Notes: generated from the letters alone by a model not told the origin. Shown: positions 11,047 to 19,953, numbered from the stretch's first letter. The stretch: 42,603 bases of DNA from Tsukamurella sp. M9C (GCF_020169415.1 NZ_JAIULG010000027.1:1-42603), one strand, 5' to 3'. Numbers and translations are program-made.

Positions 11047-11257
11047 GTCCCCTCCTTCGGGGTCAGGGTCGCTCACGCGAAGGGTCTCGCGGCGAACGGG
11101 GGCGGCGTCTGCCGAATCCGTAGCGTGGGTCACATCACGAATTCTTTGTGATTGGCTGAGACTCTACCAAGAAGTAGGGGCACTCCCCACATCGGGGCTG
11201 CGCCGTGATCCAGCCGATCAACTACACACGATAGTACAACAGGACGGCCGTCCTGCG
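11047..11257. promoter_or_regulatory. Intergenic region upstream of the atp operon
   Basis: This 211-bp gap between wecA and the atpI-like gene should contain the atp operon promoter. I see no clear -35/-10 pair; TAGAGT on the minus strand near 11164 is the best -10-like hexamer. A perfect 16-bp palindrome (CAGGACGGCCGTCCTG) lies at 11240-11255, two bases past the wecA stop, and could be a cruciform-type terminator stem or a protein-binding site. Confidence 0.4.
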
Positions 11258-12472
11258 TTACCGGGCACCCGTCTTGGGCGATGTATCTGACCTCGCGGTT
11301 TCGGAGTAGCGCTCCCGCAGGCGGGGCACGATCCGCGGCACCACGGTGACGACGAGGGCGCACAGCAGGCCCGCTCCGAACAGGGGCGCGATGAGGGTCG
11401 GCGGCAGCATCGTGGACGCCGCGGCACTCAGGCCCAGCACACCCACCCACAGGTAGATGACCACGACGACGCGGCGCTGACTGTGTCCGATCTGCAGCAG
11501 CCGATGATGCAGGTGCATCTTGTCGGCGGTGAACGGGTGCACCCCGGCGCGCGTGCGGCGCACGACGGCCAGCAGGAGGTCGAGCATCGGCACGAACATC
11601 ACCGCCACCGCCAGGAGGAGCGGCAGCAGCAGCGCGAAGATGTCGGTGGTGCCGTAGGCGTTCTGGGAGATGCGGCCCGACGCGGACGTCGACGCAGCGG
11701 CGAGAGTGAGGCCGAGGAGCATCGAGCCCGAGTCGCCCATGAAGATCCTGGCGGGCTGGAAGTTGTGCGGCAGGAAGCCCATGCAGGCGCCGAAGAGCGC
11801 GGCCGTGATCAGGGCCGGGGGGTACGACGGTGCGTCACCGCCCGAGTCGAACATCAGCCCCACGGAGAAGATGAGGATCGCGAGGGCCGCGAGGGCCGCC
11901 ACCCCCGCCAGGAGGCCGTCGAGCCCGTCGATGAAGTTCATGGCGTTGACGGTGGCGACCGCCACCACCACGGTGAGCAGGCCGGCCTGCAGCTGGTCGA
12001 GCACCACCGTCGTATTGATCCCCGGGACGTAGACCACGTTCCAGGCCACCCCCATCACCACCAGGAGGGCGGCGGCGAAGATCTGTCCGACCAGCTTCGT
12101 GAGGGCGTCGACGCCCCACCGGTCGTCGATGACACCGACGACCACGATCACCGCGCCGGCGACCAGAACGGCGACGGCATCCTTGGAATAGGCAAAGCCC
12201 CGGGTAAGAGCGGGCAACTGCGCGGCCAAGAAGATCCCCGCGACCATCCCGATGTAGATGCCCACGCCCCCGAGACGCGGAGTGGGAACCACGTGGACGT
12301 CGCGCGCACGCGGGACGGCGACCGCCCCGAAGCGGGTCGCCACGACCCGGACCAGCGACGTCGCGAAGAATGTGACAACTGCAGCTGTCAGTCCCACTAC
12401 CAGCAATTCCCGCATCGGGACCCCGGCAGCGCCGGCCCCGGCGACCCCCCCGCCCAGCATCTCGATGTGCAC
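11258..12472 (-). CDS. wecA: Decaprenyl-phosphate N-acetylglucosaminephosphotransferase (WecA-type)
   Basis: Polytopic membrane enzyme that moves GlcNAc-1-phosphate from UDP-GlcNAc to decaprenyl phosphate, starting the linker that joins arabinogalactan to peptidoglycan. It carries the PNPT motifs DDRWG (116-120), NAMNFIDGLDGL (176-187), GDSGSMLLG (246-254) and the histidine-rich DKMHLHHRLLQIGHS. About ten hydrophobic helices are visible. From GTG 12472 the product is 404 residues, the same as Rv1302 of M. tuberculosis; ATG 12460 is an alternative. A TAGATT box 7 nt before the GTG supports this start as leaderless. It is divergent from the mce locus. Confidence 0.92.
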   Translation of the reverse strand: MHIEMLGGGVAGAGAAGVPMRELLVVGLTAAVVTFFATSLVRVVATRFGAVAVPRARDVHVVPTPRLGGVGIYIGMVAGIFLAAQLPALTRGFAYSKDAVAVLVAGAVIVVVGVIDDRWGVDALTKLVGQIFAAALLVVMGVAWNVVYVPGINTTVVLDQLQAGLLTVVVAVATVNAMNFIDGLDGLLAGVAALAALAILIFSVGLMFDSGGDAPSYPPALITAALFGACMGFLPHNFQPARIFMGDSGSMLLGLTLAAASTSASGRISQNAYGTTDIFALLLPLLLAVAVMFVPMLDLLLAVVRRTRAGVHPFTADKMHLHHRLLQIGHSQRRVVVVIYLWVGVLGLSAAASTMLPPTLIAPLFGAGLLCALVVTVVPRIVPRLRERYSETARSDTSPKTGAR

Positions 12473-12479
12473 GCGTGCG

Positions 12480-12485
12480 AATCTA
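12480..12485 (-). promoter_or_regulatory. Candidate -10 box for wecA
   Basis: Minus-strand TAGATT is followed by 7 nt and then GTG at 12472. This spacing fits a leaderless start. There is no convincing -35. Confidence 0.4.
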
Positions 12486-12580
12486 CTCGCACCCCCGAGC
12501 CGACGGCTTCCGGCGGGCCGAGGCTTTGCGATGACACTTCGTCGCACCCCGCCTGACCTGAGCGGATGGACACGATCCAC

Positions 12581-12740
12581 CCGACTGCCCGAATGTTACT
12601 GACGAGTCGCTCACATAGCCTCCGCGAAGCAGGCCAATGACGCACATCACTCGTTGGACCGTTATAGTGTCCTCGGTCATACACCTGAGAACGCAGTATG
12701 TGGGTCACAGTGTGGCCACAGTCGAGAGGAGACGTTCGCG
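12581..12740 (+). promoter_or_regulatory. Upstream region of the mce operon
   Basis: A plus-strand -10-like TATAGT lies at 12663-12668, with no strong -35. Between it and the yrbEA start is the perfect palindrome TGTGGCCACA (12711-12720), a possible operator site, and GAGAGGAG (12724-12731) that serves as ribosome site. No regulator gene of the Mce1R or KstR type is adjacent. Confidence 0.4.
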
Positions 12741-13598
12741 GTGACGCAATCCGTTGTGCAGGGCTCGACGCCTGCCAGGCGACCTTCCTACTGGTCGATC
12801 ATCAGCAAGAACTTCTCCAGCACCGTCGTGGATTCGATCCGCACGATCGGGCGCAGCGTTCGGATGCTGATCATGTCGCTGGTGGCCATGGTGACGGACA
12901 CGGTCCGCGGCCGACTCCAGTGGAAGGAGGCGCTGAACCAGGTCTGGTACATGATCGGCGTCACCACCTTCCCGGGCGTCCTCATCGCCATCCCGTTCGG
13001 CATCGTCATCTCGATCCAGGTGGGCAACATCATCGCCCAGCTCGGAGCCGACTCGCTCCAGGGTGCCGCCGGCGGCCTCGCCGTCATCACGCAGGGCGCC
13101 CCGATCGCCACGGGCCTGCTGCTCGCCGGCGCCGGCGCCTCCGCCATCGCCGCCGACCTCGGCGCCCGCACGATCCGCGAAGAGACGGACGCGATGCGCG
13201 TCATGGGCATCAACCCGCTCAACCGCCTCGTGGTGCCCCGACTGCTCGCCGCGTGGATCGTCGCGCCGCTGCTCAACATCCTCGTGATCGCGATCGGCAC
13301 GCTCGCCGGCTACCTGGTGGCCGTGGGCGGCCAGGGCGTGACGCCCGGCGCCTACTGGCTGTCGTTCGGCTCCTTCGCGCACCCCGTCGACGTGTGGATC
13401 TCGCTGATCAAGTCCTTCATCTTCGGCACCGTGATCGCGATCATCGGCTGCCAGCGCGGCCTCGAGGCCCGCGGCGGCTCGCGCGGCGTCGCCGACGCGG
13501 TGAACGCCACCGTCGTCCTCTCGTTCGTCGTCATCTTCGGGTTGAACCTGCTCATCACGCAGGTCACCACGATGTTCTTCCCGATGCAGGTGGGCTGA
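12741..13598 (+). CDS. yrbEA: Mce-locus permease YrbEA
   Basis: Inner-membrane permease of an Mce lipid importer, 285 residues from the GTG at 12741, which follows GAGAGGAG by 9 nt. The conserved YrbE/MlaE coupling motif REETDAMRVMGINP is at 146-159. Five to six hydrophobic helices are visible. It pairs with YrbEB and would be driven by an MceG-type ATPase, which is not encoded in this window. The stop is followed by two tiny reading frames instead of leading directly into yrbEB, and the last codons form part of a 57-bp repeat. Confidence 0.93.
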   Translation: MTQSVVQGSTPARRPSYWSIISKNFSSTVVDSIRTIGRSVRMLIMSLVAMVTDTVRGRLQWKEALNQVWYMIGVTTFPGVLIAIPFGIVISIQVGNIIAQLGADSLQGAAGGLAVITQGAPIATGLLLAGAGASAIAADLGARTIREETDAMRVMGINPLNRLVVPRLLAAWIVAPLLNILVIAIGTLAGYLVAVGGQGVTPGAYWLSFGSFAHPVDVWISLIKSFIFGTVIAIIGCQRGLEARGGSRGVADAVNATVVLSFVVIFGLNLLITQVTTMFFPMQVG

Positions 13599-13601
13599 CC
13601 A

Positions 13602-13655
13602 ATGACCAACTCACGCAGGGCACAACCCTCTTCATCCCCGGCGCAGGTCGGCTGA
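13602..13655 (+). CDS. 17-residue ORF in yrbEA-yrbEB spacer (1)
   Basis: Encodes MTNSRRAQPSSSPAQVG. It starts 3 nt after the yrbEA stop with AGGTGGG 8 nt upstream of the ATG. The nucleotide sequence derives from the 3' end of yrbEA but in a shifted phase, so the peptide is unrelated except for the final QVG. It may be translated by coupling; no function is known. Confidence 0.35.
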   Translation: MTNSRRAQPSSSPAQVG

Positions 13656-13658
13656 CCC

Positions 13659-13712
13659 ATGACCTCCTGCACCGCCGTACCGACCGCCTTCGTCCCTGAA
13701 CAGGTGAGCTGA
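13659..13712 (+). CDS. 17-residue ORF in yrbEA-yrbEB spacer (2)
   Basis: Encodes MTSCTAVPTAFVPEQVS, the same length as the preceding ORF and in the same frame. It starts 3 nt after that ORF stops and ends 3 nt before the yrbEB ATG. It may only relay ribosomes from yrbEA to yrbEB; a peptide role is unproven. Confidence 0.35.
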   Translation: MTSCTAVPTAFVPEQVS

Positions 13713-13715
13713 TAC

Positions 13716-14579
13716 ATGGCAACCGTTTATCGCCCTCGGGGCACACGCTGGTTCTTCAACCTGTTCGGAGCATCCGGATCGGCCTGGAGCCTCTTCGACA
13801 CCATCGGCCACGTCGTCTCCTTCATCGCCGAGGTGATCCGCACCGTTCCGCACGCGATCAAGCACTACCGGTCGCAGATCATGTACATCCTCACGGACAT
13901 CACGTGGGGCCGCGGCGCGCTCGTCGTCGGCGGCGGCACCGCGCCGGTGCTGGCGGTCCTCGGCATCACCGTCGGCGGCATCGTCGCCGTGCAGGGCTTC
14001 GCCATCCTCAACATGCTCGGCATGGGCCCCCTGACGGCCGTGGTCGCCTCGTTCGCGAACACCCGTGAGTTCGCCCCGATGCTCGCGGGCGTCGGCTTCG
14101 CGGCACAGGCCGGCTGCCGAATGACCGCCGAGATCGGCGCCATGCGCATCAACGAGGAGATCGACGCGCTCGAGTCCCTCGGCCTACGCTCGGTGTCCTT
14201 CGTGGTGACGACCCGCGTGCTCGCGGGCCTGATCGCGGTGGTCCCCGTCTACCTGATCACCCTGATCCTGTCCTGGCTCTCCTGCGCCTGGGTGGTGAAA
14301 TCGGTGTACGGCATGCCATCCGGCACGTACGACCACTACTTCAGTCAGTTCGTGAGCGGATCGGACATCGTCTTCTCCGTGATCAAGGTGGCCGTGTTCC
14401 TGACCGCCGTGATCATCATCCACTGCTACCAGGGCTTCTTCGCCTCCGGTGGTCCGGAGGGCGTCGGTACGGCCTCAGGCCGAGCCATCCGCGCCAGTCT
14501 CGTGGCCGTCGTCGTCCTCAACCTCGTCATGACCGTCGCGCTGTGGGGCTTCACCTCCCCGGTCTACTTCAAGGGGTAA
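13716..14579 (+). CDS. yrbEB: Mce-locus permease YrbEB
   Basis: Second permease of the Mce importer, 287 residues. The conserved motif NEEIDALESLG is at 146-156, at the same position as in YrbEA. Hydrophobic helices cover about 68-110, 162-190 and 220-285. It starts with ATG after AGGTGAG and stops 3 bp before mceA, so it belongs to one long operon. Confidence 0.93.
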   Translation: MATVYRPRGTRWFFNLFGASGSAWSLFDTIGHVVSFIAEVIRTVPHAIKHYRSQIMYILTDITWGRGALVVGGGTAPVLAVLGITVGGIVAVQGFAILNMLGMGPLTAVVASFANTREFAPMLAGVGFAAQAGCRMTAEIGAMRINEEIDALESLGLRSVSFVVTTRVLAGLIAVVPVYLITLILSWLSCAWVVKSVYGMPSGTYDHYFSQFVSGSDIVFSVIKVAVFLTAVIIIHCYQGFFASGGPEGVGTASGRAIRASLVAVVVLNLVMTVALWGFTSPVYFKG

Positions 14580-14582
14580 CCA

Positions 14583-15755
14583 ATGGGAGTCGTTTCCGTA
14601 CCAGGAATGTCGATCGAGCGGTCGGTGCTGCGGCGCCGCGGGCTCATCGCTGTCGCCGTCATCCTCGCGATCCTGCTCGTCGGGTGGCTGGTCAAGGCCC
14701 TGTGGCCCAAGGACGAGTTCTCGTTCACGCTCCGCTCCCCCGCGGTGGCGGCCGGCATCAAGGACGGCGCGCCCGTCCGGATCCAGGGCATCAAGGTCGG
14801 TGAGGTCACCGGTATCTCCGCCCTCGGCAACGGCCAGCAGGGCGTGAAGGTCACGATGAAGTCGGCCGACGGCAAGTCGCTGACCAACAACCTCGAGGCC
14901 GCCTACTCCGCCGGCAACCTGTTCGGCGTCTCCGAGGTCATCCTGACCCCGCACGACGGCGGCGGCACGCTGCAGGAAGGCGCCCAGATCGCGCCCACCA
15001 AGCCGATCACCGACAACACCGTCTCGAACATGATCATGACGATCGGCGACGTCAACAGCGACGCCCTGCGCCCGCACATGAGCCAGATCCTGCTGAACTT
15101 CGACGCCTCGTCGAAGGCCATGCTCCCGCTCTTCACGGCCCTCGGCAGTGTCGCGCAGGCAGTGCAGGACACGCAGCGGCTCACGACCGCGCAGACCTTC
15201 CCGGTGATCACGCAGGCCATCGAGAGCGCCGACTCCGCGACCACGGCGCTCATCCCGGCCGTGAAGACGCTGTTCGATTACGCGCCGGTGCACGACAAGG
15301 GGTGGGTCAACCGCGGCAAGGCGACGCTGGACTCGCTCACCAACGAGCGCGACAGCCTGACCGCCGCACTGCAGAAGATCCTCGACCCGAAGGCCCTGGC
15401 GGGACTCCAGACGGCGACGCCGATGCTGGTGGCCCTGATGCAGCCGCTGCTCAACGCCTTCCCCAACGGGAGCGCGACGGGCGTCGGCATCCAGATCGGG
15501 CAGCTGATCGACAACGTCCGCAAGGCCATGCCGAACACCCCGAACGGGCCGGTGCTGAACCTGCGGCTGTCGGTCGACTACCCTGCCATCGGCGCGATGC
15601 TGCCGCCGGCACCGACGTTCACCTACATCCCGCCGAAGCCGGGCGAGAAGCCCACCGAGGCGAAGCCGGGCGAGACCAAGCCGGCGACGCCGTCGCAGGG
15701 CGCACCGTCGTCCGCGAAGCCGAGCACCCCGACGTCCACGAAGCCTGGGAGCTGA
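14583..15755 (+). CDS. mceA: Mce family protein MceA
   Basis: Periplasmic or cell-envelope shaft protein of the Mce lipid transporter, 390 residues. One N-terminal membrane anchor (about 20-38) is followed by the MlaD/MCE domain (FTLRSPAVAAGIKDGAPVRI region to about 120), a long helical segment, and a low-complexity Pro/Lys-rich tail (AKPGE-type repeats, last about 40 residues). It starts 3 bp after yrbEB; the ATG may be residue 1 or the Met at residue 9. It is the first of six consecutive mce genes. Confidence 0.92.
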   Translation: MGVVSVPGMSIERSVLRRRGLIAVAVILAILLVGWLVKALWPKDEFSFTLRSPAVAAGIKDGAPVRIQGIKVGEVTGISALGNGQQGVKVTMKSADGKSLTNNLEAAYSAGNLFGVSEVILTPHDGGGTLQEGAQIAPTKPITDNTVSNMIMTIGDVNSDALRPHMSQILLNFDASSKAMLPLFTALGSVAQAVQDTQRLTTAQTFPVITQAIESADSATTALIPAVKTLFDYAPVHDKGWVNRGKATLDSLTNERDSLTAALQKILDPKALAGLQTATPMLVALMQPLLNAFPNGSATGVGIQIGQLIDNVRKAMPNTPNGPVLNLRLSVDYPAIGAMLPPAPTFTYIPPKPGEKPTEAKPGETKPATPSQGAPSSAKPSTPTSTKPGS

Positions 15756-15762
15756 GCCAACG

Positions 15763-16797
15763 ATGAAGTCAATGAAGGCGACCTCGATCAAGATCGTGGT
15801 CTTCGCCGCGGTGATGATCCTGCTGCTCGTACTGGTGATGCAGGCATTGACCCGGCCGCCCCAGGGCGACCTCGACACCTTCCACGCCGAGTTCAAGGAC
15901 GTGTCCGGCCTCAAGGTCGGCGACGATGTGCGCATGCTCGGTGTGCAGGTGGGCAAGGTCAAGGACATCGCGGTCAAGCAGTCCTCGGACCACCGGCTCT
16001 CCAACGCGGCCGTGACGTTCTCGGTGCAGCGCGACCGCAAGTTCCGTGCCGACGACACGCTGGCCATCCGGTACCAGAACCTCACCGGTTCCCGGTTCCT
16101 GGAGGTACGGCCCACGCCGAAGAGCACGGCGGCGGAGGTGAAGCCCGGCAGCACGATCGAGGAGAAGTACACGCAGTCCTCGTTCGACATCACGTCGGTC
16201 TTCGTCGGCCTCAAGCCGGTCCTGTCGACGCTGAACGCCGATGACATCAACCACCTGTCGCAGTCGGTGCTCGCGGTGATCCAGGGCAACGGCGAGGGCC
16301 TCGGCCCGCTGCTCGGCTCGCTCGACAAGCTGATGGCCGTGAGCAACGACCGGCAGCGCGTCCTGACCCAGCTCATCACGAACCTGGGCTCGGTATCGGA
16401 GTCCATCGGCGGGGCCTCCCCCGGCCTGACGAAGGTGCTCCAGCAGCTGGACGTCTTCGCCCGCACGCTGGCCAGCAACATCGACTCGATGCGCGAGTGG
16501 TCCGACAAGACCTCGGGTGTGGTGAGCCGCACCAACGCGCTGCTCGCGGCACTGGGCCTCACGCCCAACGAGAACCCGCCGCTCGACGCCATCGTCAGCA
16601 ACGCGATGCCCATGGCGGAGCAGCTGGTGAACGCGCTCGCGACCCTCCCCGGCATCGTCCAGCTCCTGAACGAGGGCACGAAGCCGCAGGCGGGGCCCGC
16701 GGTCTCGGCGACCTGCAGCAAGGGCCAAGCCAAGCTCCCCGGCATGATGAATCTCTTCGTCGCAGGTCAGAAGGTGACGGTATGCAATCCAAAGTGA
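15763..16797 (+). CDS. mceB: Mce family protein MceB
   Basis: 344 residues with an N-terminal anchor (about 9-27, IVVFAAVMILLLVLVM) and an MCE domain (FKDVSGLKVGDDVRMLGVQV, about 44-63, continuing to 125). The C-terminal half is predicted helical, ending with a Cys-containing segment (SATCSKGQ). The stop overlaps the mceC start by 16 bp. Confidence 0.92.
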   Translation: MKSMKATSIKIVVFAAVMILLLVLVMQALTRPPQGDLDTFHAEFKDVSGLKVGDDVRMLGVQVGKVKDIAVKQSSDHRLSNAAVTFSVQRDRKFRADDTLAIRYQNLTGSRFLEVRPTPKSTAAEVKPGSTIEEKYTQSSFDITSVFVGLKPVLSTLNADDINHLSQSVLAVIQGNGEGLGPLLGSLDKLMAVSNDRQRVLTQLITNLGSVSESIGGASPGLTKVLQQLDVFARTLASNIDSMREWSDKTSGVVSRTNALLAALGLTPNENPPLDAIVSNAMPMAEQLVNALATLPGIVQLLNEGTKPQAGPAVSATCSKGQAKLPGMMNLFVAGQKVTVCNPK

Positions 16798-17801
16798 ACC
16801 TCTTCAACCGTCCGCTGCCGACGGCGGCGCAGGACCGCCGGTACCAGCTGAACTGGGGCATCGTCGGCGCCCTGATCGCCGTCATCGTCCTGGCGATCTG
16901 CGGTTACCTCTTCGTATTCCAGCCGGGCACCAAGGAGTACTCGGCGGACTTCAAGGAGGCGCAGGCCGTGCGCTCGGGCGTCGACGTCCGCGTCGCCGGC
17001 ATCAGCGTCGGATCGATCTCCGACGTCGAGCTGCTCGACGACCGGGTGCGAGTGAAGTTCCGCGTCGACAAGGACGTCTTCCTCGGTGACGCGACCACCG
17101 CGTCGATGAAGATGCTGACCACCGTCGGCGGCTACTACATGGCGCTGACCCCGATGGGCACGACGAGCCTCGGCGACAAGCCGATCCCGCCGGAGCGCGT
17201 GTCGATGCCGTACAGCCTCCTGGAGACCTTCCAGCAGGCCACGCCGAAGGTCGAGAAGATCAAGGCGACCCCGATCCGCGAGTCCATGTCGCAGCTGAAC
17301 CAGGCGCTCGAGGACCAGCCGGAGTCGATCCGCAACACCGTCGGCACCTTCAACAAGATGTTCGAGAACATCCTGCGTCAGCAGGACCAGGCGGGCGACT
17401 TCGTCAAGGTGATGGGCGAGTACTCGACGACCATCAACCAGAACGGCGACCTGCTGCTCTCGCTGATGCGGAACATGAGCACGTTCTTCTCCGCCGCCGA
17501 GGTGAACCTGGCCGGCTTCAAGAGCTACCTGTCGAACACCACGCAGCTCGTGCAGCGCCTCGGTCCCCTGCTCAACGTCTACCTCAACAACGTGGACCCG
17601 CTCGCCAGCCGCTTCGACGCGCTGGTGGCCAAGGCCCGCGAGGTGGTGCAGCAGGCCGAGCCCGCGATCGCCAACGCCAAGGAGATGCTGGCCGGCCTGC
17701 AGAAGACGATCGCGCCCGACGGCACGATCCAGCTGAACCAGTCCGAGCAGACCTTCCTCGCGACCAATGTCTGCATTCCGAGCCCGGGGGTGACCTGCTG
17801 A
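16782..17801 (+). CDS. mceC: Mce family protein MceC
   Basis: 339 residues from ATG 16782. One N-terminal membrane helix (about 24-44), then the MCE domain (DFKEAQAVRSGVDVRVAGIS) and a long helical region (residues about 140-310). It ends VCIPSPGVTC with two cysteines. The start lies inside the 3' end of mceB (16-bp overlap), and the stop overlaps the mceD start by one base (TGATG), both suggesting coupled translation. Confidence 0.92.
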   Translation: MQSKVNLFNRPLPTAAQDRRYQLNWGIVGALIAVIVLAICGYLFVFQPGTKEYSADFKEAQAVRSGVDVRVAGISVGSISDVELLDDRVRVKFRVDKDVFLGDATTASMKMLTTVGGYYMALTPMGTTSLGDKPIPPERVSMPYSLLETFQQATPKVEKIKATPIRESMSQLNQALEDQPESIRNTVGTFNKMFENILRQQDQAGDFVKVMGEYSTTINQNGDLLLSLMRNMSTFFSAAEVNLAGFKSYLSNTTQLVQRLGPLLNVYLNNVDPLASRFDALVAKAREVVQQAEPAIANAKEMLAGLQKTIAPDGTIQLNQSEQTFLATNVCIPSPGVTC

Positions 17802-18904
17802 TGCGTAAGTTCCTCGCTTCCCGTGGCGCGATGTCCGCGTTCGTGGTCATCGTCGCCGCCGCGCTGGTCCTCGGCGGTGTGGCCTTCAAGGGCCTCACCG
17901 AGAAGACCACCTCGTACTGCGCCGAGCTCGACAACTCGGTGGGCCTGTTCACCGGCAGCAAGGTGGCGCAGTTCGGCTACCCGATCGGCGAGATCACCAA
18001 GATCACCCCGAACGGCGCCACGACCCGCGTCGACTTCGACCTGCCCGCCGACCGCAAGCTGCCGACCAACGTCGGTGTCGTCGCGATCGCGGACTCGCTG
18101 GTCGCCCAGCGCCGCCTGGAGCTCCTCCAGACCTACACCGGCGGCCCGACGTGGCAGCCCGGCAAGTGCATCACCAACACCAAGACGCCGCTGTCGATCA
18201 CCGAGTCGCTCCAGGCGGTCTCGAAGGTCGTCGACGATCTGACCGTCGGCGGCGGTGACGAGGAGTTCCGCAAGGCGATGGCCTCCATCCCCGCGCTGAA
18301 CAAGGCGACGCAGGGCACGGGCCCGGAGATCTCCGCGCTCACCAACAAGCTCGGCGAGCTGATGCGCAACCCCGGCCCCGGCATGGGCGACGTGGCGGCG
18401 ATCCTCGACGCCTTCGCCCCCGCGTCCGACGGCCTGGTCCAGAACTGGGACGAGATGCGCGCCTTCCTCACGAAGTACGCGTTCCGGATCAAGAACGTCG
18501 GCGAGCCGCTGATGGACACCGGTATCGGCGCCTTCCCGCAGCTGGTCCCGCTGGTGAAGGTGCTGGCCACCGTTTTCGACAAGTACGGCGCCTTCATCGC
18601 TCCCCTGCTCGAGGTCACGGTCCCCACCACGACCCTGCTGGCGGCGACGACCAAGCAGTTCGGCGACCTGCTCAACATCCTGCCGCCGCTGATCCGGGCC
18701 TTCCAGGTGAGCGTCGACAAGAAGACCCTGGCCACCAAGATCACGTACCGGCCGCCGTCAGCGCTGGTGCCGTCGAAGAACCCGGCCCAGACCTGCAACA
18801 ACCTGAACCGGTTCGCGCCGGGCCAGTGCAAGGTCGCCGATGCGGGCCACGTCAACGTGGAGCTCATCTCCACGGTCCTGCGCGCGACGGGAGCGGCGTA
18901 CTGA
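17801..18904 (+). CDS. mceD: Mce family protein MceD
   Basis: 367 residues with an N-terminal anchor (about 13-30), MCE domain (LDNSVGLFTGSKVAQFGYPI, about 45-64) and helical C-terminal half. Its junctions with mceC and mceE are both one-base TGATG overlaps. Conserved Cys residues appear at CAEL (near residue 40) and in the tail (TCNNL, QCKV), which may form disulfides outside the membrane. Confidence 0.92.
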   Translation: MRKFLASRGAMSAFVVIVAAALVLGGVAFKGLTEKTTSYCAELDNSVGLFTGSKVAQFGYPIGEITKITPNGATTRVDFDLPADRKLPTNVGVVAIADSLVAQRRLELLQTYTGGPTWQPGKCITNTKTPLSITESLQAVSKVVDDLTVGGGDEEFRKAMASIPALNKATQGTGPEISALTNKLGELMRNPGPGMGDVAAILDAFAPASDGLVQNWDEMRAFLTKYAFRIKNVGEPLMDTGIGAFPQLVPLVKVLATVFDKYGAFIAPLLEVTVPTTTLLAATTKQFGDLLNILPPLIRAFQVSVDKKTLATKITYRPPSALVPSKNPAQTCNNLNRFAPGQCKVADAGHVNVELISTVLRATGAAY

Positions 18905-19953
18905 TGCGCAATCCATTCACCAGGCGGGCCCTCGCGATGGGCGTGGCCACCGTCGCCACCGGCGCGGTGCTGGCCGGCTGCGGCTCCGTGCCCTTCAACC
19001 CGTCGGCGATCCCCGCCCCCGGCCAGCCGGGCGGCGGCGACGGCTACGTCGTGCACCTCGACTTCACGAACGTCCTCAACCTGCCCGACCGGGCGCGCGT
19101 CGTCTTCGACGGCGTGGTCTCCGGCCGCCTGCAGAAGGTGACGCTCGAAGAGGGCAAGGCCGTCGTCGACGTCAAGATCAACAACGGCGTCCAGGTGCCC
19201 AACACGGTCACCGCGACGCTGCAGCAGGACACGATCCTCGGCGACACCTACGTGGCCCTCAAGACCACGCCGGGCAAGCCGGGCACGCCGCTGAAGGGCG
19301 GCGACACGCTGCCGACGACGCAGACCAAGCCGCCGACGCAGATCGAGGACATCCTCGCCGACCTGGCGAACTTCCTCGGCAGCGGCAGCCTGATGCAGCT
19401 GCAGGACACCTTCAGTCGGATCAACAGCAACCTGCCGGCCGACCCGCAGAAGCTCTCCGGCCTGGTCAAGACGGTCTCGCAGACCGTGGTCGACCTCGGC
19501 GCGCAGAGCGACAACGTGAGCCAGGCGATCACGTCGGTCGGCGGCCTCGTGACGACGGTCAACGACAACGACCAGATCCTCGTCGCCCTGCTCAAGCCGA
19601 CGGACGACTGGTTCGGGGACACGCTCGACCTGACCACCGGCGCCATCAAGCTGCTCAGCCGGCTGTCCGACGCGCTCTCCCCGCTGATCTTCACCGCGCC
19701 GCTGCTCGACGCCTCGACGGCGACCGTCGCGGGCGTGATCAAGCCGCTGATGTTCCCCGGCTGGCCGAACATGAACGGCCGGCAGGCGAACCTGGCGAAC
19801 CTCGAGGACCTGCTGAAGAACAAGATCCTGCCGTTCCTCTCCAGCGGGGCCAAGGTCAACGTCAAGGAGCTGGGCACCAACGGGAACGTGCCCACTTCCG
19901 ATGCCGCCCGCCAGGCGGTCAACAACCTTCGGATGGTGGGAGCAGTTCCGTGA
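18904..19953 (+). CDS. mceE: Mce family lipoprotein MceE
   Basis: 349 residues. The signal peptide ends in the lipobox LAGC, with Cys26 as the predicted lipidated residue; MceE is the lipoprotein member (LprK/LprN type) of mycobacterial mce operons. The MCE domain follows (LDFTNVLNLPDRARVVFDGV, about 53-72). It overlaps mceD by one base and mceF by four. Confidence 0.93.
   Translation: MRNPFTRRALAMGVATVATGAVLAGCGSVPFNPSAIPAPGQPGGGDGYVVHLDFTNVLNLPDRARVVFDGVVSGRLQKVTLEEGKAVVDVKINNGVQVPNTVTATLQQDTILGDTYVALKTTPGKPGTPLKGGDTLPTTQTKPPTQIEDILADLANFLGSGSLMQLQDTFSRINSNLPADPQKLSGLVKTVSQTVVDLGAQSDNVSQAITSVGGLVTTVNDNDQILVALLKPTDDWFGDTLDLTTGAIKLLSRLSDALSPLIFTAPLLDASTATVAGVIKPLMFPGWPNMNGRQANLANLEDLLKNKILPFLSSGAKVNVKELGTNGNVPTSDAARQAVNNLRMVGAVP

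Larger units (their letters stand above)
13599..13712 (+). repeat. Tandem 57-bp stop-start cassettes between yrbEA and yrbEB
   Basis: Stops fall at 13596, 13653 and 13710, and each is followed after exactly three bases by ATG (13602, 13659, 13716), a strict 57-bp period. Each junction repeats CAGGT(G/C)(G/A)G, CTGA, N3, ATG, so each carries its own Shine-Dalgarno-like AGGTGGG. The first unit aligns with the yrbEA 3' end (TCACGCAGG...CAC...CCCG...GCAGGT.GGCTGA), showing it is a diverged tandem duplication with a small indel. All four reading frames are in phase. Confidence 0.8.

Noticed and set aside
14475-16745. Long minus-strand open frame opposite mceA and mceB
   Set aside because: No recognisable domain, and it opposes well-conserved mce genes that overlap as an operon.
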